Assembly (NCBI RefSeq): GCF_000805335.1 | Contig: NZ_KN708638.1 | Location: forward strand, 4,832,927 to 4,885,930 | From: Streptomyces sp. CT34 | Lineage (GTDB): Bacteria > Actinomycetota > Actinomycetes > Streptomycetales > Streptomycetaceae | DNA: 53,004 bases | Reading direction: 5' to 3' | Program-made: the position numbers and the translations under genes | The notes under the pieces: generated by a model | Database searches by the model: none | The model's input: only the letters and a program-made list of their open reading frames with translations | Told to the model about the DNA's origin: nothing | Shown: piece by piece, positions 1 to 7,695 of the stretch | How positions within the stretch are numbered: position 1 is the first letter of the stretch | Layout of the letters: each line of letters opens with the position of its first letter

Positions 1-80
1 CGCTGGTCGTCTTCGGTGGCGCGGGGGTCGCCGTGGCGCTGGTGGGTGGGGCGCTGTTGACCGGACGGGGTCGGTCCTAG
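1..80 (+). CDS. C-terminal end of a membrane protein (partial)
   Basis: The open frame enters from the left edge and stops at TAG 78-80. The visible 25 residues are a hydrophobic Gly/Ala/Val stretch followed by a short basic tail (TGRGRS). This looks like a last transmembrane helix or an LPXTG-less wall-anchor tail with a cytoplasmic end. Nothing of the functional domain is in the window, so no function can be given. Confidence 0.6.
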   Translation, partial: LVVFGGAGVAVALVGGALLTGRGRS

Positions 81-214
81 CCGGTCCCAGCCGGCGCGGG
101 TCGGTCCCTCCTCGGTCCTGGCCGGCGGGCCGTTCCTTGCGGGGCGCGCCGGCCTCTCGGAGTGCGCTGGCCTCTCGGAGGGCGCCGGCCCCTCGGCAGT
201 TGGTGGTTGCCGTG

Positions 215-266
215 GTGACGGCAGTTGGTTGTTGCCGTGGTGGTGGCGGTGGTCAACTGCCGTCAC
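215..266. terminator. long-loop hairpin after the first gene
   Basis: GTGACGGCAGTTG (215-227) is exactly complementary to CAACTGCCGTCAC (254-266), giving a 13-bp stem around a 26-nt GT-rich loop. It lies between the end of the partial membrane gene and the convergent FAD oxidoreductase, where a bidirectional terminator is expected. Upstream (about 150-200) an 18-bp unit with core GGCCTCTCGGAG is repeated two to three times. Confidence 0.5.
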
Positions 267-280
267 GTCACTCTGGTACA

Positions 281-328
281 TCAGGCTTGATCGAAGTCAG
301 GCTTGATCGAGGTCAGGCTTGATCGAGG
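281..328. repeat. three 16-bp tandem repeats
   Basis: The unit TCAGGCTTGATCGAGG occurs three times head to tail (281-296, 297-312, 313-328). The first copy differs at one base, and a fourth partial unit (TCAAGG) follows. The array ends 43 bp before the stop codon of the FAD oxidoreductase. No gene covers it. Confidence 0.85.
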
Positions 329-371
329 TCAAGGCCGGCCGGGGGTGCGCGCCGATCCCTCGCGCGGGTGG

Positions 372-1619
372 CTATTGGGCCGATGTCCGATCCGGGGACC
401 GAGTTCCTGAGGGGGCGGCTGCCTGATCAGTGCGACGGGTGCTCGCCCCGTGGGCGTGGGTGTGAGCGGGTGGGCGGGGGCCGCCGGCCAGGGCGAGCGT
501 GACGGCCTCCAGGGCGCTGGTGAATGAGACCTCGGAGAGCAGGCCGGGGGCCGCGACCTGGTCGCCCGCCAGGTAGACGCCGTGGCCGCGGTCGATCGCC
601 GGGCGGTCGCGCCAGGTGGTGCCGGGGAGGTCCACCGCTCCTGTACGGCCGGTGGACAGCGACTCACGGCGCCAGGTGGTGCGCTCGCGCCAGTTGGGGA
701 AGCCGGCGTCGAGGAGGCGTTCGGCGCGGGCGATCCCGGCGGCGCGGGGCTCGTCCGGGGCGATGCCGAAATGGCCCTGGAGGAGCTGTTCGCCCTTCGG
801 TGCCAGGCTGGGGTCGGGGGCGGTGAACCGCTCGATCCAGCCGGGGAAGTCGAGCCCGGACACCACGAACGGGTCGCCGCGCCGGGTCCGTATGGCGAGG
901 TCGAGCAGTGCCGCACGGGCGCTGCTCCAGCGGAGCCGGTCGTCCTTGAGCAGGGCGCGGGCGGAGCCGAGGTGGGTGGCGACGATGACCGGGGTGTCCT
1001 CCGGCAGCGTCTCGACACGGGCCCCGGTCTCGATGCGTACGCCCAGGTCACGGGCGTGCCGTGCCATCCCGTCGATGAGTGTGCCCCAGCCCCCGGCGAC
1101 GTAGTGGGCCTCGGCCGGGAGGTTGGTGCTGCGGCGCAGCCGCTCCTGTACGAAGGCGGCGGAGAGCGAGCCGGGGTCGTGGTGGAAGGTGGAGACGCCC
1201 ACGTAATGGGCCGCCGCGCGGGCGGTCGGCTCGCCGACCTTGCTGCTCGCCCAGCTGAGGAAGTCCTGGTCGACCGGGGCGGTGCGGTGGCGGCGCAGCG
1301 TCGTCACCATGCCGAGCGGGGGCAGCCGGTGCAGTGTGCCGTGGTGCAGGAAACGCATCCGGGTCGCTTCCAGCGGGGGCAGCGTGGCGAGCGGCGGCAG
1401 TAGGCCGCGCTGCTTGAGCCAGGGCCAGTGCGGGCCGCGGTTGTAGAGGGCGTGCGCGCCCTCGTTGGTGCGGTAGGGCGCGTCGGCGGTGCGGGCGCGG
1501 CCACCGAGGGTGCGGTGGGCCTCGTAGAGGGTGACGGCGGCGCCGGACTCGGCGGCGGAGATGGCCGCGGTGAGGCCGGCGAAGCCGCCGCCGATGACGG
1601 TGAGGCGGGGGGGGGCCAT
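372..1619 (-). CDS. FAD-dependent oxidoreductase / amine-oxidase-fold protein
   Basis: A 415-residue protein opening with a dinucleotide-binding beta-alpha-beta fold: G10-G-G-F-A-G15 and the ribose-binding acidic residue E33. This is followed by the LGGRART segment typical of the amine oxidase, phytoene desaturase and protoporphyrinogen oxidase superfamily. A C-terminal GVYLAGD motif closes the FAD site. The ATG at 1619 has AAAGGAG seven bases upstream and places the Rossmann motif at the N-terminus. The frame stays open another 358 codons upstream through a repeat region, but that part is low-complexity (His/Asp/Pro rich) and is not credible coding sequence. Substrate unknown. Flavin binding is well supported, the exact reaction is not. 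Confidence 0.88.
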   Translation of the reverse strand: MAPPRLTVIGGGFAGLTAAISAAESGAAVTLYEAHRTLGGRARTADAPYRTNEGAHALYNRGPHWPWLKQRGLLPPLATLPPLEATRMRFLHHGTLHRLPPLGMVTTLRRHRTAPVDQDFLSWASSKVGEPTARAAAHYVGVSTFHHDPGSLSAAFVQERLRRSTNLPAEAHYVAGGWGTLIDGMARHARDLGVRIETGARVETLPEDTPVIVATHLGSARALLKDDRLRWSSARAALLDLAIRTRRGDPFVVSGLDFPGWIERFTAPDPSLAPKGEQLLQGHFGIAPDEPRAAGIARAERLLDAGFPNWRERTTWRRESLSTGRTGAVDLPGTTWRDRPAIDRGHGVYLAGDQVAAPGLLSEVSFTSALEAVTLALAGGPRPPAHTHAHGASTRRTDQAAAPSGTRSPDRTSAQ

Positions 1620-1631
1620 GGGGGGCTCCTT

Positions 1632-1800
1632 TGGTGGTCGGGGTCGTGGTTGTGGTTGTGGTTGTGGTGTGTGCTCGGTTGTGTTTGGTCGGCTGTGGCT
1701 GTGGCTGTGGCTGTGGTCGAGGTCGAGATCGTGGTTGTGGTCGGTCGTGGTTGTGCTCGGTCGTGCGGGTGGTGCTCGGTCGTGCAGGTGGTGCTCGTGG
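1632..1800. repeat. hexamer-like GT-rich simple repeat
   Basis: The interval between the divergent FAD oxidoreductase and pentapeptide gene (1620-2072) holds runs of TGTGGT and GCTGTG with period 6, then degenerate copies of a longer unit around GTGCTCGGTCGTG. The strand bias (G and T on the plus strand) is strong. The rest of the interval has no recognisable element apart from the ribosome-binding sites at each end. Confidence 0.75.
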
Positions 1801-2072
1801 GCTTGGACGGATGGGGGTGCCGCGGATGTGACATGGGGCCGGTAGAACGGGCGTTTGTGCAGGTCAGGGCGATTGTCAGTGGTGTGGTTCACGATGGGGT
1901 GTGGGTCGCGACGGGTTGAGTAGTTGAGCGGCTGCGGACCGGTCGCGTCGCGGACGGGCCGACGGTGGGAATACGCGGCGATGTGACCGGGACGTGGCAG
2001 GGGCGTGGCAGGGATCTGGCGGGTACGCGGGCCGGGGAACCGGTTCCGTGCGGTACGGAAGGCGGTGATCGC

Positions 2073-2747
2073 GTGGCAGGGGCAGGGCGCGGCAAGGAGA
2101 CGGTGCGGGCGGTGCGGCGGCCGGAGGTGCGGTTGCCGGAGCTCCAGCCGTACGACGGTGCGGAGCTGGAGCCCGAAGGGGACTACGACGGGCTGGAGTT
2201 CGCGGGGACGGACTGCTCCGGGCAGTCGGCGCGGGGTGCGAGATTCATGGACTGCGCGCTGCGGCGGTGTGTGCTGGACGAGGCGGTGCTGAGCCGGGCG
2301 CGGATCATCGACAGCGTGCTGAGCGGGGTCCGCGGGGTCGGTACGGACCTGTCGCAGGCGATGCTGCGCGATGTGGAGGTGTCGGACGCCCGGCTCGGCG
2401 GGATACAGCTCCACGGTTCGGTGCTGGAGCGGGTTGTGGTGCGCGGTGGGAAGATCGACTTCCTGAATCTGCGCAAGGCGAAGTTGCGGGATGTCGTCTT
2501 CGAGGGGTGCGTGCTGGTCGAGGCGGACTTCGGCGGCGCGGAGCTGGAGCGGGTGACGTTCGACGACTGCACCCTGGCGCGGGTGGATTTCAGCGCGGCC
2601 CGGATGAAAGACGTCGATCTGCGCGGTGCCGCTGCGTTGGATATCGCGCGGGGGATCGACTCCCTGGCGGGCGCGGTGATCAGTTCGGCCCAACTGATGG
2701 ATCTGGCACCGGCGTTCGCCGCGCAGGTGGGCGTGCGGGTGGAGTGA
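2073..2747 (+). CDS. pentapeptide-repeat protein
   Basis: About 224 residues. From roughly residue 50 the sequence follows the A(D/N)LXX rhythm of pentapeptide repeats, for example AVLSRARI, TDLSQAML, ADFGGAEL and VDFSAARM. This predicts a right-handed quadrilateral beta-helix. Such proteins are cytosolic; some mimic DNA and protect gyrase, most have no known role. The GTG at 2073 is preceded by GGAAGG with suitable spacing. A second GTG at 2103 lies only three bases after AAGGAG and is less likely. It is divergent from the oxidoreductase and convergent with the next gene, so it is probably transcribed alone. Confidence 0.85.
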   Translation: MAGAGRGKETVRAVRRPEVRLPELQPYDGAELEPEGDYDGLEFAGTDCSGQSARGARFMDCALRRCVLDEAVLSRARIIDSVLSGVRGVGTDLSQAMLRDVEVSDARLGGIQLHGSVLERVVVRGGKIDFLNLRKAKLRDVVFEGCVLVEADFGGAELERVTFDDCTLARVDFSAARMKDVDLRGAAALDIARGIDSLAGAVISSAQLMDLAPAFAAQVGVRVE

Positions 2748-2835
2748 GCGGGGAGTGGGGAGTGGGGGGACGTGAGGCGGATGCGGCGAGGAGGGGCGAC
2801 GTGACGGTGGAGGATGCGCCCGTCGGCCGTAGGGG

Positions 2836-3333
2836 TCAGACGCGGGGGAAGCGAGCCTGGAGTTCCCAGATGGCGGGGTTGTCGGCGAGACCGTTGTGCA
2901 TATCGGTGAGGTCGGCGATCAGGTCGTGCAGGAAGTCGCGGGCCTCGCGGCGGAGTACGGCGTGGTTGAAGGTGAGCGGGGCCTCGTCGGCGGGCATCCA
3001 GTCGGCGTCGATATCGACCCAGCCGAAGCGGCGCTCGAAGAGCATCCGGTCCGCGGATTCGGTGAAGTCGAGCTCGGCGTGGATCGGCCGGGCGGAGCGG
3101 CTGCCGCGCGGGTCGGTGTCGAGCTGCTCGACGATGTCGCACAGCGCCCAGGCGAAGTCGAGTACCGGCACCCAGCCCCAGGCCGTGGACAGCTCGCGGT
3201 CGGACTTGGTGTCGGCGATATAGACGTCGCCGCAGAAGAGGTCATGGCGCAGGGTGTGCACATCCGCGGTCCGGTAGTCCGTCTGCGGCGGATCCGGAAA
3301 GCGGTGGGAGAGGGAATAGCCGAGGTCGATCAC
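2836..3333 (-). CDS. conserved hypothetical protein, acidic, 165 aa
   Basis: A soluble acidic protein of 165 residues with no signal peptide or membrane segment. It is rich in aromatic residues and Asp (VIDLGYSLSH at the start, GDVYIADTKSD, DIDADWMPADEAP). Codon use and third-position GC fit a real streptomycete gene. It starts at GTG 3333. I do not recognise the family beyond its resemblance to short conserved Streptomyces hypotheticals. It converges with the pentapeptide gene. Confidence 0.75.
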   Translation of the reverse strand: MIDLGYSLSHRFPDPPQTDYRTADVHTLRHDLFCGDVYIADTKSDRELSTAWGWVPVLDFAWALCDIVEQLDTDPRGSRSARPIHAELDFTESADRMLFERRFGWVDIDADWMPADEAPLTFNHAVLRREARDFLHDLIADLTDMHNGLADNPAIWELQARFPRV

Positions 3334-3427
3334 GTCTTGATGGTGTCACGCCGGTGCGGCGGGCGGTCCGGACGGTCGGGCGCCGCCGGTCCACCCCGGC
3401 CGGCCCGGGCCCGTGTGGCCCCGGGTC

Positions 3428-3770
3428 GATCACCGCAAGGAGATCGCCGACGGTGAGACGACCTGCGGCGTGATCGCAGACGGCGCTATCTCGTACGGCG
3501 TGATCGCAGACGGTGAGATCGCGGGCAGCGAGATCGCGCACGACGAGACGACACACCGCGCGATCACACCGTCCGCGATAACGCACCGTGCGATCACGCA
3601 CGACGAGATCGCTCGCCGCGGATGCGGCACGACGGGACGACGGAGGACGGGACGACGGGACGACACACGACGAGATCGCTCGCCGCGGATGCCGCACGAC
3701 GAGATGACGCGCGACGGGACGACGCACGACGAGACGACGCACGGCGGGACCGCGTACGGCGGGATCGTCA
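3428..3770. repeat. degenerate 15-bp minisatellite
   Basis: Almost the whole 455-bp interval before the esterase gene consists of degenerate 15-bp units built on GATCGCACACGACGA. A 27-bp stretch is repeated exactly at 3599-3625 and 3666-3692 (67-bp offset). All six frames across it give low-complexity five-residue periodicities, so I read it as non-coding repeat DNA and not as a gene. Confidence 0.8.
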
Positions 3771-3788
3771 TGACCAGAGGGTGGGGTA

Positions 3789-5132
3789 GTGATCATGTCT
3801 GGTTCGCCGGTGAGACGTTCGGCGGTTGCGCTGGTGTCGGCGGCGGCGCTGGTGGCGCTGCCGGTACTGCCCGTGCTGCCGGACGGCCCGGGTGGGCAGG
3901 GTGCGGCGGCGTACGCGGCGGGGCCGGGCGCCGGCGCCGGGCCGGCCGGCGCAACCGTGAGGTATGCGCAGGGGCATTGGCGCGGGGGCTGGGCGGCGGC
4001 GCCGCAGCAGGCGAACGAGGTGCTCGGCAAGAACTGGTCCGAGGGCGGCTTCGCACGGCAGACGGTGCGGCAGGTGGTCCGGGTCAGTACGGGCGGCACG
4101 CAGGCCCGTATCAGGCTGTCGAACCGCTACGGTGCGACGCCGCTCAAGGTGGCCGGTGCCACTGTCGCGCGGACCGCTCAGGGGGCTTCGGTGCAGGCCG
4201 GTTCGGTGCGGCAGCTGACCTTTGGGCACCGGCGGTCGGCGACCATACCGGCGGGCGGCGAACTGCCCAGCGACGGCGTGGGGTTACGGGTGCGCGCCCT
4301 GGAGTCGGTGACCGTCACCCTGTATCTGGACGCACCGACCGGTCCGGCCACCTTCCATGCGATGGCGATGGCCACCAGCTATCGCGCGGCCGGTGACCGC
4401 CGCTCCGATGTGGGGGCCGCGGCGTTCACCGAGACCTCGCAGTCTTGGTACTACCTCTCCGGCGTCGAGGTGGCCGGTGGCGGGCCGGCCGCACGGAGCG
4501 ACGGGGTGGTGGCCTTCGGGGACTCCATCACCGACGGGTACGGCTCCACGGTCGACGCCAACCGCCGCTACCCGGACCAGCTGGCCGAGCGGTTCGCCGC
4601 CGCGGGCCGGCCGCGCAGTGTCCTCGATGAGGGGATCAGTGGCAACCAACTGACCAGCAGCACGAGCGGGTTCGGTGAGAAGGCCGTGGTCCGTTTCCGG
4701 AAGGACGCGCTCAAGGCGCCGAACGTGGGCACCGTCGTCGTCCTGGAGGGCATCAACGACATCGGTATGAGCGAGTGGGGCGGCGCGCCGGGCGGGCCGA
4801 CCCCGGAGGTGTCCGTCCGACAACTCATCGCCGCCCAGCGGGTGTTGATACGTCAGGCGCACGGCAGGGGAATCCGGGTGATTGGTGCGACGCTGACACC
4901 GTTCAGGGGTGCCGCGTATTACACCGAGCGGGGCGAGATCAAGCGTGAGGCGCTGAACGACTGGATACGCACCTCCGGTGAGTTCGACGGGGTGGTGGAC
5001 CTGGACCACGCGTTGGCCGATCCCGCCGACCGGGGCCGCATAGCGCCCGCGTACGACGAGGGCGACCATCTGCATCCGAACGACGCCGGCTATCGCGCGA
5101 TGGCCGATGCGGTCGACGTCAACGCGTTCTGA
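3789..5132 (+). CDS. secreted SGNH/GDSL-family hydrolase
   Basis: A 447-residue exported esterase or lipase. Residues 1-45 form a signal peptide (Arg-Arg, a long Ala/Val/Leu core, then an AYA cleavage region). An N-terminal beta-domain of about 190 residues precedes the SGNH fold. Block I is FGDSITDG with Ser near residue 245, block II is DEGISGNQ, block III is EGINDIG, and the Asp/His of block V is DHLHPND near the end. Substrate cannot be told: an ester in polysaccharide, lipid or a small metabolite. GTG 3789 and ATG 3795 are both possible starts; a GAGGGTGGGG run precedes them. Transcribed alone. Confidence 0.93.
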   Translation: MIMSGSPVRRSAVALVSAAALVALPVLPVLPDGPGGQGAAAYAAGPGAGAGPAGATVRYAQGHWRGGWAAAPQQANEVLGKNWSEGGFARQTVRQVVRVSTGGTQARIRLSNRYGATPLKVAGATVARTAQGASVQAGSVRQLTFGHRRSATIPAGGELPSDGVGLRVRALESVTVTLYLDAPTGPATFHAMAMATSYRAAGDRRSDVGAAAFTETSQSWYYLSGVEVAGGGPAARSDGVVAFGDSITDGYGSTVDANRRYPDQLAERFAAAGRPRSVLDEGISGNQLTSSTSGFGEKAVVRFRKDALKAPNVGTVVVLEGINDIGMSEWGGAPGGPTPEVSVRQLIAAQRVLIRQAHGRGIRVIGATLTPFRGAAYYTERGEIKREALNDWIRTSGEFDGVVDLDHALADPADRGRIAPAYDEGDHLHPNDAGYRAMADAVDVNAF

Positions 5133-5230
5133 GGGTGCCGGCCGCCGGCCCCGGGGCGTTGGTGCCGGGCGCTGAGGGCACCGGTGCCCGGCGTGGGCGC
5201 TGACGGCGGCGCGCCGCTTCGTGCTCGCGC

Positions 5231-5998
5231 CTACGGCAGGGTCAGTACGCGCGGGCCGTCGTCCGTCACCGCGACGGTGTGCTCGAAGTGGGCGGCGTGG
5301 CTGCCGTCGGTGGTGCGCAGGGTCCAGCCGTCGGGGGCCGCGTAGTAGCCGTCGCCGCCGCCGGACAGGAACATCGGCTCGATGGCGATGACCAGGCCGT
5401 GGCGGAGGACGAGGCCGCGGCCCGGTCGGCCGTCGTTGGGGACCGGCGGGTCCTCGTGCATCGCGCGGCCGATGCCGTGGCCGCCGAAGTCGTGGGGGAT
5501 GCCGTAGCCGGCGGCGCGTCCGACGCTGCCGATGGCGTGCGAGACATCGCCGATCCGGGCGCCCACGACGGTCGCGGCGATGCCCGCTTCCAGGGCGCGC
5601 CGGGTGGTCTCCATCAGCCGGGCGTCCTCGGGGTGCGTGGCGCCGACGGTGAAGCTGGTGGCCGCGTCGCCGGCCCAGCCGTCGACGACCGCACCGCAGT
5701 CGATGCTCACCAGGTCGCCGTCGCGGAGCCGGTAGCCGTCGGGGATGCCGTGCACGATGGCGTCGTTGACGGAGGCGCAGATCACGGCCGGGAAGGGCGT
5801 CGGCGCGAAGCTGGGGCGGTAGCCGAGGAAGGGGGAGGTGGCGCCGGCCTCGCGCAGGACCGTACGGGCCACCTCGTCCAGGTCCAGCAGCCGTATGCCG
5901 GGGGTGGCCGCGGCGCGGACCGCGGACAGGGCGTCCGCGACGACCCGGCCGGCCACGCGCATCGCGTCCAGCGACGCATCCGTCTTGATCTCGACCAT
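5231..5998 (-). CDS. map: type I methionine aminopeptidase
   Basis: A 255-residue cytosolic metalloprotease that removes the initiator methionine from nascent proteins. The five metal ligands are visible: the first Asp in VSIDCGAV, the second in GWAGDAATS, His in GHGIGRAMHEDP, and two Glu residues (IAIEPM and the FEHTVAVT segment near the end). The length matches the short bacterial type I enzymes. ATG 5998 has GGGAGG upstream. It diverges from a small XRE regulator with repeated operators between them, so this copy is probably regulated and is likely an accessory map, not the ribosomal-operon copy. Confidence 0.93.
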   Translation of the reverse strand: MVEIKTDASLDAMRVAGRVVADALSAVRAAATPGIRLLDLDEVARTVLREAGATSPFLGYRPSFAPTPFPAVICASVNDAIVHGIPDGYRLRDGDLVSIDCGAVVDGWAGDAATSFTVGATHPEDARLMETTRRALEAGIAATVVGARIGDVSHAIGSVGRAAGYGIPHDFGGHGIGRAMHEDPPVPNDGRPGRGLVLRHGLVIAIEPMFLSGGGDGYYAAPDGWTLRTTDGSHAAHFEHTVAVTDDGPRVLTLP

Positions 5999-6076
5999 CC
6001 GTACAGCCTCCCGTTCGGGCCGCCCGTACGCACCTCGGTGCCGGGCGGCGGACACAGCTCACAGTTCCGCGCAGCG

Positions 6077-6118
6077 ACCGGTATTTCATTACCGGTATTT
6101 GTTTACCGGTATTAGTAT
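6077..6118. promoter_or_regulatory. three operator-like repeats and -10 box for the XRE gene
   Basis: ACCGGTATT occurs three times at an exact 14-bp spacing (6077, 6091, 6105). Copies two and three contain the palindrome TACCGGTA flanked by T and T. The third copy runs into TAGTAT (6113-6118), a TANNNT -10 box ending seven bases before the ATG of the XRE gene, which has no Shine-Dalgarno; a leaderless transcript is implied. Binding by the adjacent XRE protein is inferred from position only. Confidence 0.65.
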
Positions 6119-6125
6119 CACGGGC

Positions 6126-6416
6126 ATGGTGCGCACTCCACTGACCCCCTGGGAACGCGAACGCGGCGAGCGGCTGGGCGCGCTGCTGCGGGCGGCGCGC
6201 GGCGAGCGGAGCATGGTCGAGGTCGCCGCGGCGGCCGGGCTGTCCGCGGAGACGCTGCGCAAGATCGAGACCGGGCGGGCGCCGACCCCGGCGTTCTTCA
6301 CGGTCGCCGCGCTGGCCGGCACGCTCGGCCTGTCGCTGGACGAGGTGGCGGTGCTGGCCACGCCGCCGGATGCCGCGCCGGAAGCCGCCAACCGCCACGG
6401 TGGCGCGGCGGCCTAG
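6126..6416 (+). CDS. small XRE-family HTH transcriptional regulator
   Basis: A 96-residue protein that is almost entirely one Cro/C1-type helix-turn-helix: RLGALLRAARGE, then VEVAAAAGLSAETLRKIETG as helix 2-turn-helix 3, then LAGTLGLSLDEV. The Ala-rich tail has no sensor domain. The ATG has no ribosome-binding site but lies seven bases after a -10 box. Divergent from map with repeats between, so it probably represses itself and perhaps the aminopeptidase gene. Confidence 0.9.
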   Translation: MVRTPLTPWERERGERLGALLRAARGERSMVEVAAAAGLSAETLRKIETGRAPTPAFFTVAALAGTLGLSLDEVAVLATPPDAAPEAANRHGGAAA

Positions 6417-6497
6417 GGTCCTACCCCATCGGGCAGGCCCTGGCGCCCATCCGAGCCGGGGCCTGGCGCCCATCCGGTCGGGGCCTTGTCGAGCGAA

Positions 6498-6525
6498 GGG
6501 CCGGCCCCCGTCCGGGAGTCGGCCC
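6498..6525. terminator. terminator hairpin, first of a duplicated pair
   Basis: GGGCCGGCCCCC (6498-6509) pairs with GGGAGTCGGCCC (6514-6525) across a four-base loop, with one mismatch and one G-T pair. It follows the XRE gene and precedes the convergent terD gene. Confidence 0.7.
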
Positions 6526-6556
6526 CAGCATGGATGGCCGGGCTGCCAAACGCGAA

Positions 6557-6584
6557 GGGCCGGCCCCCTTCCGGGAACCGGCCC
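6557..6584. terminator. terminator hairpin, second copy
   Basis: GGGCCGGCCCCC (6557-6568) pairs with GGGAACCGGCCC (6573-6584) across TTCC. The 5' half and flank (GCGAAGGGCC) repeat the first hairpin 59 bp away. Further on, CGGCGGTGCGTCACC is repeated at 6587, 6604 and, with one change, 6639. Apart from these the 6417-6786 gap shows nothing. Confidence 0.7.
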
Positions 6585-6786
6585 ACCGGCGGTGCGTCAC
6601 CCACGGCGGTGCGTCACCTGCTGACGTGTGTGACCTGCCGGCGGTGTGTCACCACAGCCGATGTCCGACCTACCTCCAGCGCTTCACCCGCCGCCGGCAC
6701 CTCACCAACGCCGGTACCTCGTCAACGCCGGCGCCTCGGGTGCCGACTCCGAGTGCGGGGCAATCGCCTCAGACACCTCAAACGCC

Positions 6787-7362
6787 TCAGACGTTGACGC
6801 CGAAATCCTGGGCGATGCCGGCCAGGCCGGATGCGTAACCCTGTCCCACGGCGCGGAACTTCCAGTCCGCGCCGTTGCGGTACAGCTCGCCGAAGACCAT
6901 GGCGGTCTCGGTGGCGGCATCCTCGCTGAGGTCGTAGCGCGCTATCTCGGCGCCGCCGGCCTGGTTGACGATGCGGATGAAGGCGTTCCGTACCTGGCCG
7001 AAGTTCTGGCCGCGGCTCTCGGCGTCGTAGATGGAGACCGGGAAGACGATCTTGTCGATGTCGGCGGGCAGCGCGGCGAGGTCGACGTTGATCGACTCGT
7101 CGTCGCCGTCGCCCTGGCCGGTGGTGTTGTCGCCGGTGTGGACGATGGACCGGTCCGGCGTCTCCTTGTTGTTGAAGAAGACGAAGTGCTGGTCGGAGTG
7201 GACCTTGCCGGTGGCGTTGACCGCGATGGCGCTGGCGTCGAGGTCGAAGTCCGCGCCCGTGGTCGTGCGGACGTCCCAGCCGAGGCCGACCGTGACGGCG
7301 GTCAGGCCCGGTGCCTCCTTGGTGAGCGAGACGTTGCCGCCCTTGGACAGGCTTACAGCCAT
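6787..7362 (-). CDS. terD: TerD-family calcium-binding stress protein
   Basis: A 191-residue cytosolic protein that begins MAVSLSKGGNVSLTKEAPGL, the standard TerD opening, with GLGWDVR, FDLDASA, FFNN and GDGDDE segments. The acidic GDGDDESINV loop forms the Ca2+ sites known in TerD structures. TerD proteins belong to the tellurite-resistance/stress group; in Streptomyces they affect sporulation, but their chemistry is unknown. ATG 7362 has GAGGAAAGGGA upstream. No terB, terC or other ter gene is adjacent, so this is a lone terD. Confidence 0.95.
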   Translation of the reverse strand: MAVSLSKGGNVSLTKEAPGLTAVTVGLGWDVRTTTGADFDLDASAIAVNATGKVHSDQHFVFFNNKETPDRSIVHTGDNTTGQGDGDDESINVDLAALPADIDKIVFPVSIYDAESRGQNFGQVRNAFIRIVNQAGGAEIARYDLSEDAATETAMVFGELYRNGADWKFRAVGQGYASGLAGIAQDFGVNV

Positions 7363-7398
7363 GGGAAGTCCCTTTCCTCGTCGAGGTCGCGAGCATGT

Positions 7399-7632
7399 GG
7401 TCACACGCTTCGGGCTCCGCAGCGTGCGGTCACACGCTTCGGGCTCCGCCCCGGGCGGAGCTGCCGTTACCCACCTCAACGCGGCCGGGGGACCGGGTGG
7501 TTCCAGGTTTCTTTACTTTCCTTGGTCGACTCTTTGGCTGTTCCTTTGCCTTATCCCGGCGCCGGTCTTCAGCCGACCGGCCTTTACTCGGTGCCGGGTG
7601 CCGGGTGCCGGGTGCCGGGTGCCGGGTGCCGG
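7399..7632. repeat. 22-bp direct repeat and GTGCCGG heptamer run
   Basis: Between terD and arfB, a 22-bp sequence starting GGTCACACGCTTCGGG is present exactly at 7399-7420 and 7428-7449. At 7591-7632 the heptamer GTGCCGG is repeated six times without a fault. The remainder of the 333-bp gap (T-rich 7500-7560) shows no gene. Confidence 0.85.
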
Positions 7633-7695
7633 ATGGGGGGGGCCGCCCGGGAAAGTGAGGTGACGGGCGGCCGTGGGCGCGGGATCATGGGAGGC

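Noticed and set aside
1620..2693. N-terminal extension of the FAD oxidoreductase frame
   Set aside because: The extension is made of repeat DNA and sequence antisense to the pentapeptide gene. A good ribosome-binding site and the Rossmann motif fix the start at 1619.
3428..3770. CRISPR array
   Set aside because: The repeats are contiguous and degenerate, with no unique spacers and no cas genes; the same applies to the arrays at 29613-29880 and 44080-44360.
3413..4396. Plus-strand frame through the 15-bp repeats
   Set aside because: It is low-complexity in the repeats and then runs out of frame with the SGNH hydrolase gene.
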